The notes under the pieces: model-generated
The model's input: only the letters and a program-made list of their open reading frames with translations
Databases searched by the model: none
What the model was told of the DNA's origin: nothing
In this document: piece after piece, positions 1-5,298 of the stretch
How the letters are laid out: every line of letters starts with the position of its first letter
Numbering within the stretch: position 1 is the stretch's first letter
DNA from: an uncultured Eubacteriales bacterium
GTDB taxonomy: Bacteria > Bacillota_A > Clostridia > Oscillospirales > Oscillospiraceae
Direction of reading: 5' to 3'
NCBI GenBank assembly: GCA_949742895.1
Contig: CATJRT010000420.1
Coordinates: 1 to 9,966, forward strand
Length of the DNA: 9,966 nucleotides
Position numbers and translations under genes: made by a program

Positions 1-403
1 AATGCGCAAGCCTACCGTGTCCCTGGTGTTGGGCGGTGGGCACTCCATCGGCGTACCGCTGGCGGTGGCAGCGAAGGAATCGTTCATCGTTCCCTCCGGG
101 GCCATGACCATTCATCCGGTGCGGCTCAACGGGCTGGTTATCGGGGTGAGCCAGACCTTCCACTACTTCGAGCGCATACAGGACCGCATCTGCGACTTTG
201 TGGTGCGCAACAGCCGCATCAGCCGGGAGGATTTTGAGCATCTGATGCTGAACACCGGTGAGATGGCAGCAGACGTGGGCAGCGTCATTTACGGCGAGGA
301 AGCGGTCCGATTGGGGTTGATCGACCACCTGGGCGGTCTGTCCGATGCGTTGGCCTGCCTGCACGCCCGGATGCGGGAAAAAACAGCGTCTGAGCAGTCG
401 TGA
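1..403 (+). CDS. ClpP-fold serine protease, TepA-like (C-terminal part, 5' end outside window)
   Basis: The reading frame is open to the left edge, so the ATG at base 2 is probably internal; 133 residues are visible. The stretch LGGGHSIGVP carries the likely nucleophile Ser15 and MTIHPVR carries the likely catalytic His38, 23 residues apart, close to the 25 residues in ClpP. Asp91 is a candidate third member of the triad and lies upstream of the ClpP-like ending EEAVRLGLID. The GGGHSIGVP and TIHPVR signatures are those I associate with TepA/YmfB, the cytoplasmic ClpP-like protein of Firmicutes linked to spore development or translocation, rather than with ClpP itself. Family assignment is fairly sure; the substrate is unknown. 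The gene ends at TGA 401-403 just before a hairpin terminator, so it is the last gene of its transcript. Confidence 0.75.
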   Translation, partial: MRKPTVSLVLGGGHSIGVPLAVAAKESFIVPSGAMTIHPVRLNGLVIGVSQTFHYFERIQDRICDFVVRNSRISREDFEHLMLNTGEMAADVGSVIYGEEAVRLGLIDHLGGLSDALACLHARMREKTASEQS

Positions 404-406
404 ACG

Positions 407-437
407 GCAAGTCCCTCCGGCAAAGGAGGGACTTTTG
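407..437 (+). terminator. Rho-independent terminator after the TepA-like gene
   Basis: GTCCCTCC (411-418) pairs perfectly with GGAGGGAC (425-432) around the loop GGCAAA and is followed by TTTT; the flanking CAA/TTG extends the stem. It begins 7 bases after the stop codon. I see no gene in the remaining ~140 bases up to 573. Confidence 0.85.
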
Positions 438-572
438 CAATTTTAGGTAGTTGATAGCTGCCAGACCGGCTTCCTCCAAAAGCGGCAAATCTAAAGGCCA
501 AAAAACCTATTTTCTGGAAATCGCAACCATAGCCAGATACAGCATTTTCAGCAAACTGTCGCTCATCTACCT

Positions 573-621
573 GCAATGGGCCGTTATCCACAGTGGATAA
601 CGGCCCATTGCGCTTATTTTT
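573..621 (+). terminator. Long perfect inverted repeat with T-tract between convergent genes; contains a DnaA-box sequence
   Basis: Bases 573-590 and 594-611 are an exact inverted repeat (18-bp arms, 3-base loop). Reading + the stem is followed by GCTTATTTTT, so it can terminate rightward read-through before it becomes antisense to the methyltransferase. The T-tract is made from the last codons and stop of that minus-strand gene. Reading - the hairpin starts 2 bases after the stop but has no T-tract, so there it would act as a 3' end stabiliser at most. Bases 584-592 read TTATCCACA, a perfect DnaA-box consensus; the mirror copy has one mismatch. Confidence 0.6.
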
Positions 622-1372
622 CAGCAATAATCAGATAACGATGAATCGTGCCTTCAATCCTTCCATTCCGATCAATCATATCCTGCATTTTCAACAGCCG
701 ATCAAAACATTTATCCACCGAAAATCCGGGGAATTCCCACTCGATGATATGGGCAAACCATACAAACGCCCCTATATCATAAAATTTGATGGGACGATAC
801 GCTTCGTCTGACTTGATAATCTTAAATCCGGCAGCTTCAAAATTTTTGCGCTGCTTCTCAAGCGTCAAATGCGGAAAAGGCTTGTATGTGCCGGGCAGCA
901 CCATTTCGACTAAATCCCTGTCGTTATTCCCGCCCACCTGTTCTGTAATAAACATACCGTTTTGACGCAGCAGTCTGAATGTTTCTCTTGCATCAAAGCT
1001 GCCGTGCCGGTTCAAAACCAGGTCAAACGCCTCATCTTCAAAAGGAATCTCAGCTGGATTATTACATTCCTTGAAGTTGATCCCCAACGGCAACAGCTTT
1101 TCCGTACACAGCTTAACATTTGGCGGATAGCCCTCCGTTGCGGATGTTTTGTCATATGGATGATGCAAGGACAGCAAAAACTCGCCGCCTCCCGTATCAT
1201 AATCCATAATATCCATGTCGCGTTTCAAATAGCGTCCAACTAACTTTCCATAGTTCCAGGGCAGGTCGTTTTCCTCTTCATATCTTCCTCGAATATGTGA
1301 AAAATCCCAGCCGCGAATATATGCCGCTTGCTCCTCCTGCTTCCAGAGGGTTCTCAAATAGCTGCTGTTCAT
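614..1372 (-). CDS. Class I SAM-dependent methyltransferase
   Basis: A 252-residue protein with a Rossmann-type methyltransferase core. MDYDTGGGEF (56-65) is motif I, the SAM-binding glycine loop. ATEG (78-81) gives the acidic residue at the end of strand 2. IPFEDEAFDLVLNRH (109-123) is the motif II/post-I region, and RLLRQNGMFITEQVGG (133-148) is the typical LRPGG-like strand. The C-terminal ~100 residues, rich in aromatic residues, probably form the substrate cap. The substrate cannot be read from the sequence; small molecule, antibiotic and RNA all remain possible. The start ATG at 1372 has GAAAGGA 10 bases upstream. The gene is visibly poorer in GC than all other genes in the window, which suggests acquisition by transfer. 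It is transcribed alone and has an unusually structured leader (see 1373-1567). Confidence 0.85.
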   Translation of the reverse strand: MNSSYLRTLWKQEEQAAYIRGWDFSHIRGRYEEENDLPWNYGKLVGRYLKRDMDIMDYDTGGGEFLLSLHHPYDKTSATEGYPPNVKLCTEKLLPLGINFKECNNPAEIPFEDEAFDLVLNRHGSFDARETFRLLRQNGMFITEQVGGNNDRDLVEMVLPGTYKPFPHLTLEKQRKNFEAAGFKIIKSDEAYRPIKFYDIGAFVWFAHIIEWEFPGFSVDKCFDRLLKMQDMIDRNGRIEGTIHRYLIIAEK

Positions 1373-1382
1373 AAAACTGCGT

Positions 1383-1389
1383 TCCTTTC
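1383..1389 (-). promoter_or_regulatory. Ribosome binding site of the methyltransferase
   Basis: On the minus strand GAAAGGA lies 10 bases before ATG 1372. It is weaker than the AGGAGG in front of the leader ORF and lies downstream of a T6 tract (1399-1394). Confidence 0.5.
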
Positions 1390-1413
1390 ATTTAAAAAAT
1401 TGCTTTCATAACA

Positions 1414-1485
1414 GGTGCAGTCCCTGACAACATAGAATCATCATTGTCCCCGGTACAATCTGTTGTCAGTTTTTAGAACTGCACC
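1414..1485 (-). promoter_or_regulatory. Nested three-stem leader hairpin (putative attenuator)
   Basis: Three nested perfect inverted repeats share one centre: outer GGTGCAGT/ACTGCACC (1478-1485 with 1414-1421), middle CTGACAACA/TGTTGTCAG (1461-1469 with 1424-1432), inner ATTGT/ACAAT (1455-1459 with 1443-1447). The 5' outer arm consists of the last sense codons of the leader ORF, so a ribosome at the end of that ORF would prevent the outer stem. A competing small hairpin, CAGTT/AACTG, can form across the leader stop codon. A T6 tract (1399-1394 on the minus strand) lies 14 bases after the outer stem. That is farther than in a standard terminator, so whether control acts on transcription, translation or RNA stability is open. 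Confidence 0.6.
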
Positions 1486-1505
1486 GGGCGCTTAATTCGT
1501 TTCAT
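1473..1505 (-). CDS. Leader peptide MKRIKRPVQF upstream of the methyltransferase
   Basis: A 10-codon ORF, ATG 1505 to TAA 1473, with a perfect AGGAGG at 1520-1515, 9 bases before the ATG. This is the best Shine-Dalgarno in the methyltransferase transcript. The peptide is basic (K2, R3, K5, R6) and ends R-P-V-Q-F before the stop. Its codons GTG CAG T form the 5' outer arm of the downstream nested hairpin. An alternative ATG at 1510 gives only Met-Arg-stop, overlapping the ATGA of the longer frame. The size, position and overlap with a hairpin arm match the general layout of ribosome-stalling leader peptides, such as those upstream of erm rRNA methylase genes. I do not recognise this exact peptide, and translation is inferred. 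Confidence 0.55.
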   Translation of the reverse strand: MKRIKRPVQF

Positions 1506-1538
1506 CGCATTTAACCTCCTGACTTTGTAATGCTTACA

Positions 1539-1567
1539 ATTTTACCACAGCGATTTATCCAATTCAA
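1539..1567 (-). promoter_or_regulatory. Sigma-A promoter with extended -10 driving the methyltransferase leader
   Basis: On the minus strand TTGAAT (1567-1562) is separated by exactly 17 bases from TAAAAT (1544-1539), which is preceded by TGG (an extended -10 TGn). Transcription would start near 1532, giving a leader of roughly 160 bases before the methyltransferase ATG. That length has room for the leader ORF and nested hairpin. Confidence 0.7.
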
Positions 1568-1646
1568 TACGGTTTTGTAAACTGTCGCGTCAGCCCGTTT
1601 GGGTCCTATCTGTCTTTTTTACAAAACAAAGCAGGTTTGTTATAAC

Positions 1647-1666
1647 TCAAAGGTTTAAACCTTTGA
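1647..1666. promoter_or_regulatory. 20-bp perfect palindrome, probable operator
   Basis: TCAAAGGTTTAAACCTTTGA is an exact 20-bp palindrome (centre 1656/1657) with no loop, typical of a binding site for a dimeric regulator. It lies 36 bases upstream of the -10 box of the flavodoxin gene and about 80 bases upstream of the methyltransferase -35 box, in the divergent region. No regulator gene is in the window. Confidence 0.55.
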
Positions 1667-1686
1667 ACCAATCGGAACTTCTCTCG

Positions 1687-1707
1687 AACCCTGGTTAGGT
1701 TTATAAT
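1687..1707 (+). promoter_or_regulatory. Flavodoxin gene promoter: TATAAT with adjoining AACC-N7-GGTT element
   Basis: TATAAT at 1702-1707 is a perfect -10 box, 29 bases before ATG 1737. There is no good -35 at 16-18 bases. Instead a half-site pair AACC (1687-1690) N7 GGTT (1698-1701) abuts the -10, where MerR-type activators bind in their stretched-spacer promoters. I infer an activator-dependent promoter; the regulator is not identified. Confidence 0.5.
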
Positions 1708-1736
1708 GGGGGCAGTTTGAAGGGAGTGTGTTTTCT

Positions 1737-2438
1737 ATGAAAAAAATAGCTGCATTTGTGCTGGGCCTCACCATGGCCCTAAGCCTCGCCGCCTGCGGAC
1801 AGCCGGGGACCTCGGCCTCTCAGGCCGTTCCATCCGATCCGCCGGAGGAAACACAAGCTGTATCCACCCCAATCCCTGAAGCGCCAGACACATCTGCACC
1901 TGAGCCGGAAAACACCGCTGATTTGGAAACCGGGGCTGGCGGTAAGACCTTGGTTGTCTGCTTCTCTGCCACCGGCAGCACTCAGAGGGTGGCCGGATAC
2001 ATTGCCAGCGCCGCAGAGGCTGACCAATTTGAGCTGGTTCCTGCCGAACCATACACCTCTGCCGACCTGAGCTGGACTACGGAGGGCAGCCGGGTCAATT
2101 TGGAGCACAATGACGAGTCCCTGCAAGACGTGAAGCTGGTGGCCAATACCGTGGACAACTGGGAGGATTACGACACAGTTTTCGTCGGATATCCTATCTG
2201 GTGGGGCATCGCGGCATGGCCGGTGAACGACTTTGTGAAAAACAACGACTTCACTGGCAAGACAGTGATCCCCTTCTGCACCTCCTCCAGCTCTGGCCTG
2301 GGTGAAAGCGGTGAGCTGCTGGCCCAGATGGCCGAAACTGGGGACTGGCAGACCGGGATGCGGTTCTCCTCCAGTGCTTCTGAGGACGATGTGGCCGGGT
2401 GGGTCAACGCCCTGGGCCGCGGGGCTGCGGGGGAATGA
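1737..2438 (+). CDS. Lipoprotein flavodoxin (Flavodoxin_4-type)
   Basis: A 233-residue protein. Residues 1-20 are a lipoprotein signal peptide (KK, hydrophobic stretch, lipobox LAAC with Cys20). A low-complexity Pro/Glu/Thr/Ser linker (about 21-68) follows, then a flavodoxin domain. CFSATGSTQRVA (75-86) is the FMN phosphate loop, GYPIWWGIAAWP (151-162) is the first flavin-contact loop, and CTSSSSGLGES (181-191) is the second. It should bind FMN and be anchored to the outer face of the membrane as a single-electron or hydride carrier. The partner is unknown. ATG 1737 is chosen over GTG 1728 because AGGGAG (1721-1726) is 10 bases from the ATG but would leave only 1 base before the GTG. The stop is 4 bases before the ATG of the broken gene that follows, so the two were once an operon. 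Confidence 0.88.
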   Translation: MKKIAAFVLGLTMALSLAACGQPGTSASQAVPSDPPEETQAVSTPIPEAPDTSAPEPENTADLETGAGGKTLVVCFSATGSTQRVAGYIASAAEADQFELVPAEPYTSADLSWTTEGSRVNLEHNDESLQDVKLVANTVDNWEDYDTVFVGYPIWWGIAAWPVNDFVKNNDFTGKTVIPFCTSSSSGLGESGELLAQMAETGDWQTGMRFSSSASEDDVAGWVNALGRGAAGE

Positions 2439-2442
2439 TACC

Positions 2443-2590
2443 ATGAACAGACCTTATGTGATCTGCCATATGCTCACTTCCCTGGATGGAAAGATCGACG
2501 GCGCTTTTATGTCTGCCCCGGAGGCCGGGCCTATCGCGGCAGAATATGGGCGGATGCGGAGCATCTTCGAGTGTCAAGCCGCTGTCCGGC
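2443..2590 (+). pseudogene. RibD/DHFR-family reductase, N-terminal fragment only
   Basis: From ATG 2443 the frame gives MNRPYVICHMLTSLDGKIDG and on to EYGRMRSIFE at about residue 43. This is the NADPH-binding start of the RibD C-terminal/dihydrofolate-reductase-like family (pattern PYV-H--TSLDGKI-G). Such proteins are usually around 200 residues or more. Here the frame runs out at TAA 2602-2604 after CQAAVRLHCL, and from about 2571-2590 the DNA codes for a different protein in another frame. A deletion has therefore joined this gene to the next. The ATG is 4 bases after the flavodoxin stop, with a weak GGGGGAA upstream, so the fragment may still be translated by coupling. No catalytic function is expected. 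Confidence 0.75.
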
Positions 2591-3072
2591 TGCATTGCCT
2601 GTAAGACCTGTGTGAGCAAGCACAAGTACGTTTTTGACAATGCAGTCAACGAATTTTTGGATATCGCTGGGGATTATGACGGCTTCGTGTTCGGCACCCC
2701 CGTCCACTGGGGCGGGGCTTCCGGCAGCATGACCTCCTTTGTGGACCGGGCACTTTACGCCGACGTGTGCGGCAGCGGAGAGCGCTTCCTGCTCAAGCCT
2801 GCGGCGGCGGTGATCTCCGCCCGGCGGGCGGGAACCACCGCCACCTGGGATCAGGTCAACAAGTATTTTGCCCTAATGCAGATTCCCGATACTGGAACAT
2901 CGTCCACGGGACCACACCGGAGCAGGTCCGTCAAGACTTAGAGGGGATGCAGACCATGCGCATCCTGGGTAAGAACATGGCCTTTTTCCTGAAATGCAAA
3001 GAGGCCGGGCTGGCGGCGGGCCTCCCTCTTCCCCAGCGAAAGGCCATCACCTTCACCAACTTCATCCGGTAA
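2571..3072 (+). pseudogene. NAD(P)H-dependent FMN reductase / flavodoxin-family remnant, 5'-deleted and frameshifted
   Basis: In the +2486 frame the sequence from 2571 reads SVKPLSGCIACKTC and continues to NKYFALMQIP near 2888. It contains the flavin-site loop VFGTPVHWGGASGSM (from ~2688) and the Cys-rich GCIACKTC typical of the multimeric iron-sulfur/FMN reductase family. The frame then breaks. The natural continuation, RYWNIVHGTTPEQVRQDLEG through to KAITFTNFIR and the stop at 3072, lies in another frame from about 2890. The N-terminal part (Rossmann strand 1 and FMN phosphate loop, which should precede GCIACKTC) is missing, lost in the fusion to the RibD-like fragment. Two separate lesions make this a pseudogene. 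Its former role was probably flavin reduction alongside the lipoprotein flavodoxin. Confidence 0.85.
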
Positions 3073-3150
3073 CCGGGAAGAAAAAGCAAAACTCCATACT
3101 GGACTGCGGGATGGTGGTCCTCCTGTCCCTTGCTTGTGTGAGTACTTCCT

Positions 3151-3172
3151 AATCCGGCGCAGGGGCCGGATT
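3151..3172. repeat. Hairpin, 8-bp perfect stem
   Basis: AATCCGGC (3151-3158) and GCCGGATT (3165-3172) pair around a 6-base loop. There is no T-tract on either side, so it is not called a terminator. Confidence 0.5.
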
Positions 3173-3234
3173 ACCAGATCACTGGCCTGGACCAAGAGAT
3201 AGTCTACTGGTGTGGTGGGTGAGGAGGATGAGGA

Positions 3235-3266
3235 AAGCCCGCCGAGAAGATAGTTCCGGCGGGCTT
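3235..3266. repeat. Hairpin, 10-bp perfect stem
   Basis: AAGCCCGCCG (3235-3244) and CGGCGGGCTT (3257-3266) pair around a 12-base loop, with no T-tract. It could end the upstream pseudogene transcript or be part of a lost element. Confidence 0.5.
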
Positions 3267-3521
3267 AGCAGTACAGAAGATATGAAAAATACTACGTTCT
3301 GCGATAAAGCAACACAGACCTTCTCGGAAATCAGGACCATCATGGCGGATTTTGCTTATTAAGCCCTCGCATATCTGCCAAAAAGTGTTTGAGGATGGCC
3401 AGATGCTGTCCACCGCGTACAAGCGCCCGCAAACCCAGAAAGCATGAGCCGCAAAAAGCTGGCCCGCTGGAAAGCCTTCCGTCCCTCCTTTCCTCTGGCT
3501 GCCATTCTACCTCTCCATTTT

Positions 3522-3555
3522 AGAACCCGGATGCTCCTTCGAGTATCCGGGTTCT
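3522..3555. repeat. Hairpin, 15-bp stem with one G-U pair
   Basis: AGAACCCGGATGCTC (3522-3536) pairs with GAGTATCCGGGTTCT (3541-3555) around the tetraloop CTTC, with a single G-U. It sits 13 bases before a second strong hairpin, a tandem arrangement that may act as a double transcription stop. Confidence 0.6.
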
Positions 3556-3568
3556 TCGATAGGCTAAC

Positions 3569-3600
3569 GTCGGGCAGGCTATGCCTGTCCGACACTTTTT
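3569..3600 (+). terminator. Rho-independent terminator before the beta-CASP gene
   Basis: GTCGGGCAGGC (3569-3579) pairs with GCCTGTCCGAC (3583-3593) around TAT, one G-U, followed by ACTTTTT. It isolates the beta-CASP gene's promoter from upstream transcription. Confidence 0.75.
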
Positions 3601-3617
3601 GTGCGTTTTACACAAAA
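3597..3617. promoter_or_regulatory. Inverted repeat TTTTGTG-N7-CACAAAA, possible operator
   Basis: TTTTGTG (3597-3603) and CACAAAA (3611-3617) form a 21-bp interrupted palindrome just upstream of the likely -35 region of the beta-CASP gene. The spacing suits a dimeric helix-turn-helix regulator. The left arm overlaps the terminator T-tract, so part of the match may be chance. Confidence 0.35.
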
Positions 3618-3622
3618 TATAC

Positions 3623-3656
3623 TTTACTTTTTCTGGTGCTTCATGTAAGATATAGT
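3623..3656 (+). promoter_or_regulatory. Probable promoter of the beta-CASP gene
   Basis: TTTACT (3623-3628) and TAAGAT (3646-3651) are 17 bases apart, each matching 4 of 6 consensus bases. TATAGT (3651-3656) is a better -10 (5 of 6) but lacks a good -35. One of the two should serve the ATG at 3694. Confidence 0.45.
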
Positions 3657-3693
3657 TGTAATCCCTCATATTGAGCCAAAAGGAGGCTTTCAC

Positions 3694-5292
3694 ATGAAAC
3701 TGAGCTTTTTTGGCGCAGCCAAGGCCGTTACCGGAAGCTGCCACTGTGTAGAGGTCAACGGACACAAGGTCCTCATCGACTGCGGTCTACAACAGGGCCG
3801 GGACGAACGAGACAACAGTGAGTTGGACTTTTCCCCGTCCTACATTGACGACATGGTAATCACTCATGCCCACATCGACCACTCCGGCCGAATCCCTCTG
3901 CTGGTAAAGCAGGGTTTCTCGGGCAACATCTACTGCACCCGGCTCACCGCGCAACTGTTGGACATCATGCTGCGGGACTCCGCCCATATCCAGGAAAGTG
4001 ATGCCGCCTGGGAGAACCAGAAGGGCAAGCGCGCAGGTAAAGAACCGGTGGAGCCGCTTTACACCGTGGTGGATGTGGAAAAGGCCCTGCGGCACATCGT
4101 CACCTGCGAATATGGCCAGGAGCTGGACATTACCGACGGTATCAGGATCCGCTTTGTGGATGCAGGCCATCTGCTGGGCTCCGCCTGCGTGGAGATGTGG
4201 CTTACAGAGCATGAGCAGACCCGGAAAATCGTCTTTTCCGGCGACCTGGGCAACCGCAAGCAGCCCATCATCCGCACGCCCCAATACATCACCGACGCGG
4301 ACTATGTGGTCACAGAGAGCACCTACGGCGACCGGCTCCACTCTGTAAAGGAGAAGCCCAACTATGCCTTGGACTTGGCCCAGGTCATCGAAGAGACCTT
4401 AGCTAAGGGGGGCAACCTGGTAATCCCCTCCTTCGCGGTAGGCCGTACCCAGGAGCTTTTGTACTTCATCCGGGAAATCAAAGAGCAGGGTTTGGTGAAG
4501 TGCGATCCCGGCTTCCAGGTCTATGTGGACTCCCCCCTGGCCGGTGCGGCTACCGAGATTTTCTCCGGCGACCTGACGGGCTATCTGGATGAGGAGGAAA
4601 TCCAAACCCTGCGGGGCGGTGCGCTGTTCCGCTTCCCGGGCCTGAACATCACTGAGAGCAGCGAGGAATCCAAGGAGCTTAATCTGGACCCCAAGCCCAA
4701 GGTCATCATCTCAGCCTCCGGTATGTGCGACGCGGGCCGCATCCGGCACCACCTGAAGCATAACCTATGGCGACCGGAGTCCGCCATCCTGTTCGTGGGC
4801 TACCAGGCGGACGGCTCCCTGGGCCGTAGATTGCTGGACGGCGCGTCCCATGTAAAGCTTTTCGGTGAGGAGATCGCTGTGCGAGCGCGGATCGTTCGTT
4901 TCCACGGCCTCAGCTCCCACGCCGACCGGGACGGCCTACTGCGGTGGATCAACGCCTATTCCCCCAAGCCCCAAGAGGGGTTTGTGGTCCACGGCGAGCA
5001 CAAGACCACCGAGAACTACGCGCAGACCCTGCGGGAGCTGGGCTTCTCCGCCCACTCGCCCAACTACGAGGAGGTCTACGACCTGCTGGAGGGCCGCATC
5101 ACCGCCCCAGGCATCATCCTGGAGCCGAAGACCGTTTCCCACATCGACGCCGGATCCCCGGCCTGGCGCCGTCTGGAGGACGTGGGGCAGAAGCTCATGG
5201 AGGTCATCGCCCACAACAAAGGTGGCTCCAACAAGGATCTGGGCAAGTTTGCCGACCAGCTCCGGGCCATCATCGAGAAGTGGGATCGGTAA
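3694..5292 (+). CDS. Metallo-beta-lactamase / beta-CASP RNase-like protein (CPSF73/YSH1 type)
   Basis: A 532-residue protein with the full set of catalytic motifs. HAHIDH (58-63) gives the main zinc ligands, His159 in DAGHLLGS is motif 3 and Asp184 in FSGDLG is motif 4. The beta-CASP domain has motif A (DSPLA, Asp279), motif B (GRIRHHL, His352/353) and motif C (SSHAD, His409). GYQADGSLGRRL (369-380) and VHGEH (432-436) are typical of the bacterial CPSF73-like branch (COG1236). It should be a two-zinc cytoplasmic ribonuclease acting on RNA; in vivo targets are unknown. It lacks the extra C-terminal region of RNase J. The last ~60 residues (KTVSHIDAG onward) form a short tail. ATG 3694 has AGGAGG 7 bases upstream. 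The AlkZ-related gene follows 6 bases after the stop. Confidence 0.92.
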   Translation: MKLSFFGAAKAVTGSCHCVEVNGHKVLIDCGLQQGRDERDNSELDFSPSYIDDMVITHAHIDHSGRIPLLVKQGFSGNIYCTRLTAQLLDIMLRDSAHIQESDAAWENQKGKRAGKEPVEPLYTVVDVEKALRHIVTCEYGQELDITDGIRIRFVDAGHLLGSACVEMWLTEHEQTRKIVFSGDLGNRKQPIIRTPQYITDADYVVTESTYGDRLHSVKEKPNYALDLAQVIEETLAKGGNLVIPSFAVGRTQELLYFIREIKEQGLVKCDPGFQVYVDSPLAGAATEIFSGDLTGYLDEEEIQTLRGGALFRFPGLNITESSEESKELNLDPKPKVIISASGMCDAGRIRHHLKHNLWRPESAILFVGYQADGSLGRRLLDGASHVKLFGEEIAVRARIVRFHGLSSHADRDGLLRWINAYSPKPQEGFVVHGEHKTTENYAQTLRELGFSAHSPNYEEVYDLLEGRITAPGIILEPKTVSHIDAGSPAWRRLEDVGQKLMEVIAHNKGGSNKDLGKFADQLRAIIEKWDR

Positions 5293-5298
5293 GTGTGC

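Larger units (their letters stand above)
3073..3596. other. Gene-poor interval with several hairpins
   Basis: No ORF here resembles a known protein. Three perfect or near-perfect hairpins without T-tracts lie at 3151-3172, 3235-3266 and 3522-3555, and a terminator-like one follows at 3569-3600. A 26-codon ORF (3282-3362, MKNTTFCDKATQTFSEIRTI...) has only a poor AGAAGA upstream and is not called. A frame ending KVFEDGQMLSTAYKRPQTQK before TGA near 3447 looks protein-like but has no start or recognised family. It could be the tail of a decayed gene. The interval follows a pseudogene and may itself be debris. Confidence 0.5.

Noticed and set aside
584..600. Replication origin suggested by the DnaA-box sequence
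   Set aside because: Only one perfect box and its mirror, no box cluster, no AT-rich unwinding region and no dnaA/dnaN nearby; the match lies in a hairpin.
289..627. 112-codon minus ORF across the end of the TepA-like gene, its terminator and the 573-611 hairpin
   Set aside because: It runs antisense through a real gene and two hairpins and has no ribosome binding site or family resemblance.
1728..1736. GTG 1728 as start of the flavodoxin lipoprotein
   Set aside because: It is 1 base after the Shine-Dalgarno sequence; ATG 1737 has normal spacing and starts a standard KK-type lipoprotein signal.
3282..3362. 26-codon ORF MKNTTFCDKATQTFSEIRTI...
   Set aside because: Only a weak AGAAGA upstream, no known family, and it sits in hairpin-rich debris; not enough to call a gene.
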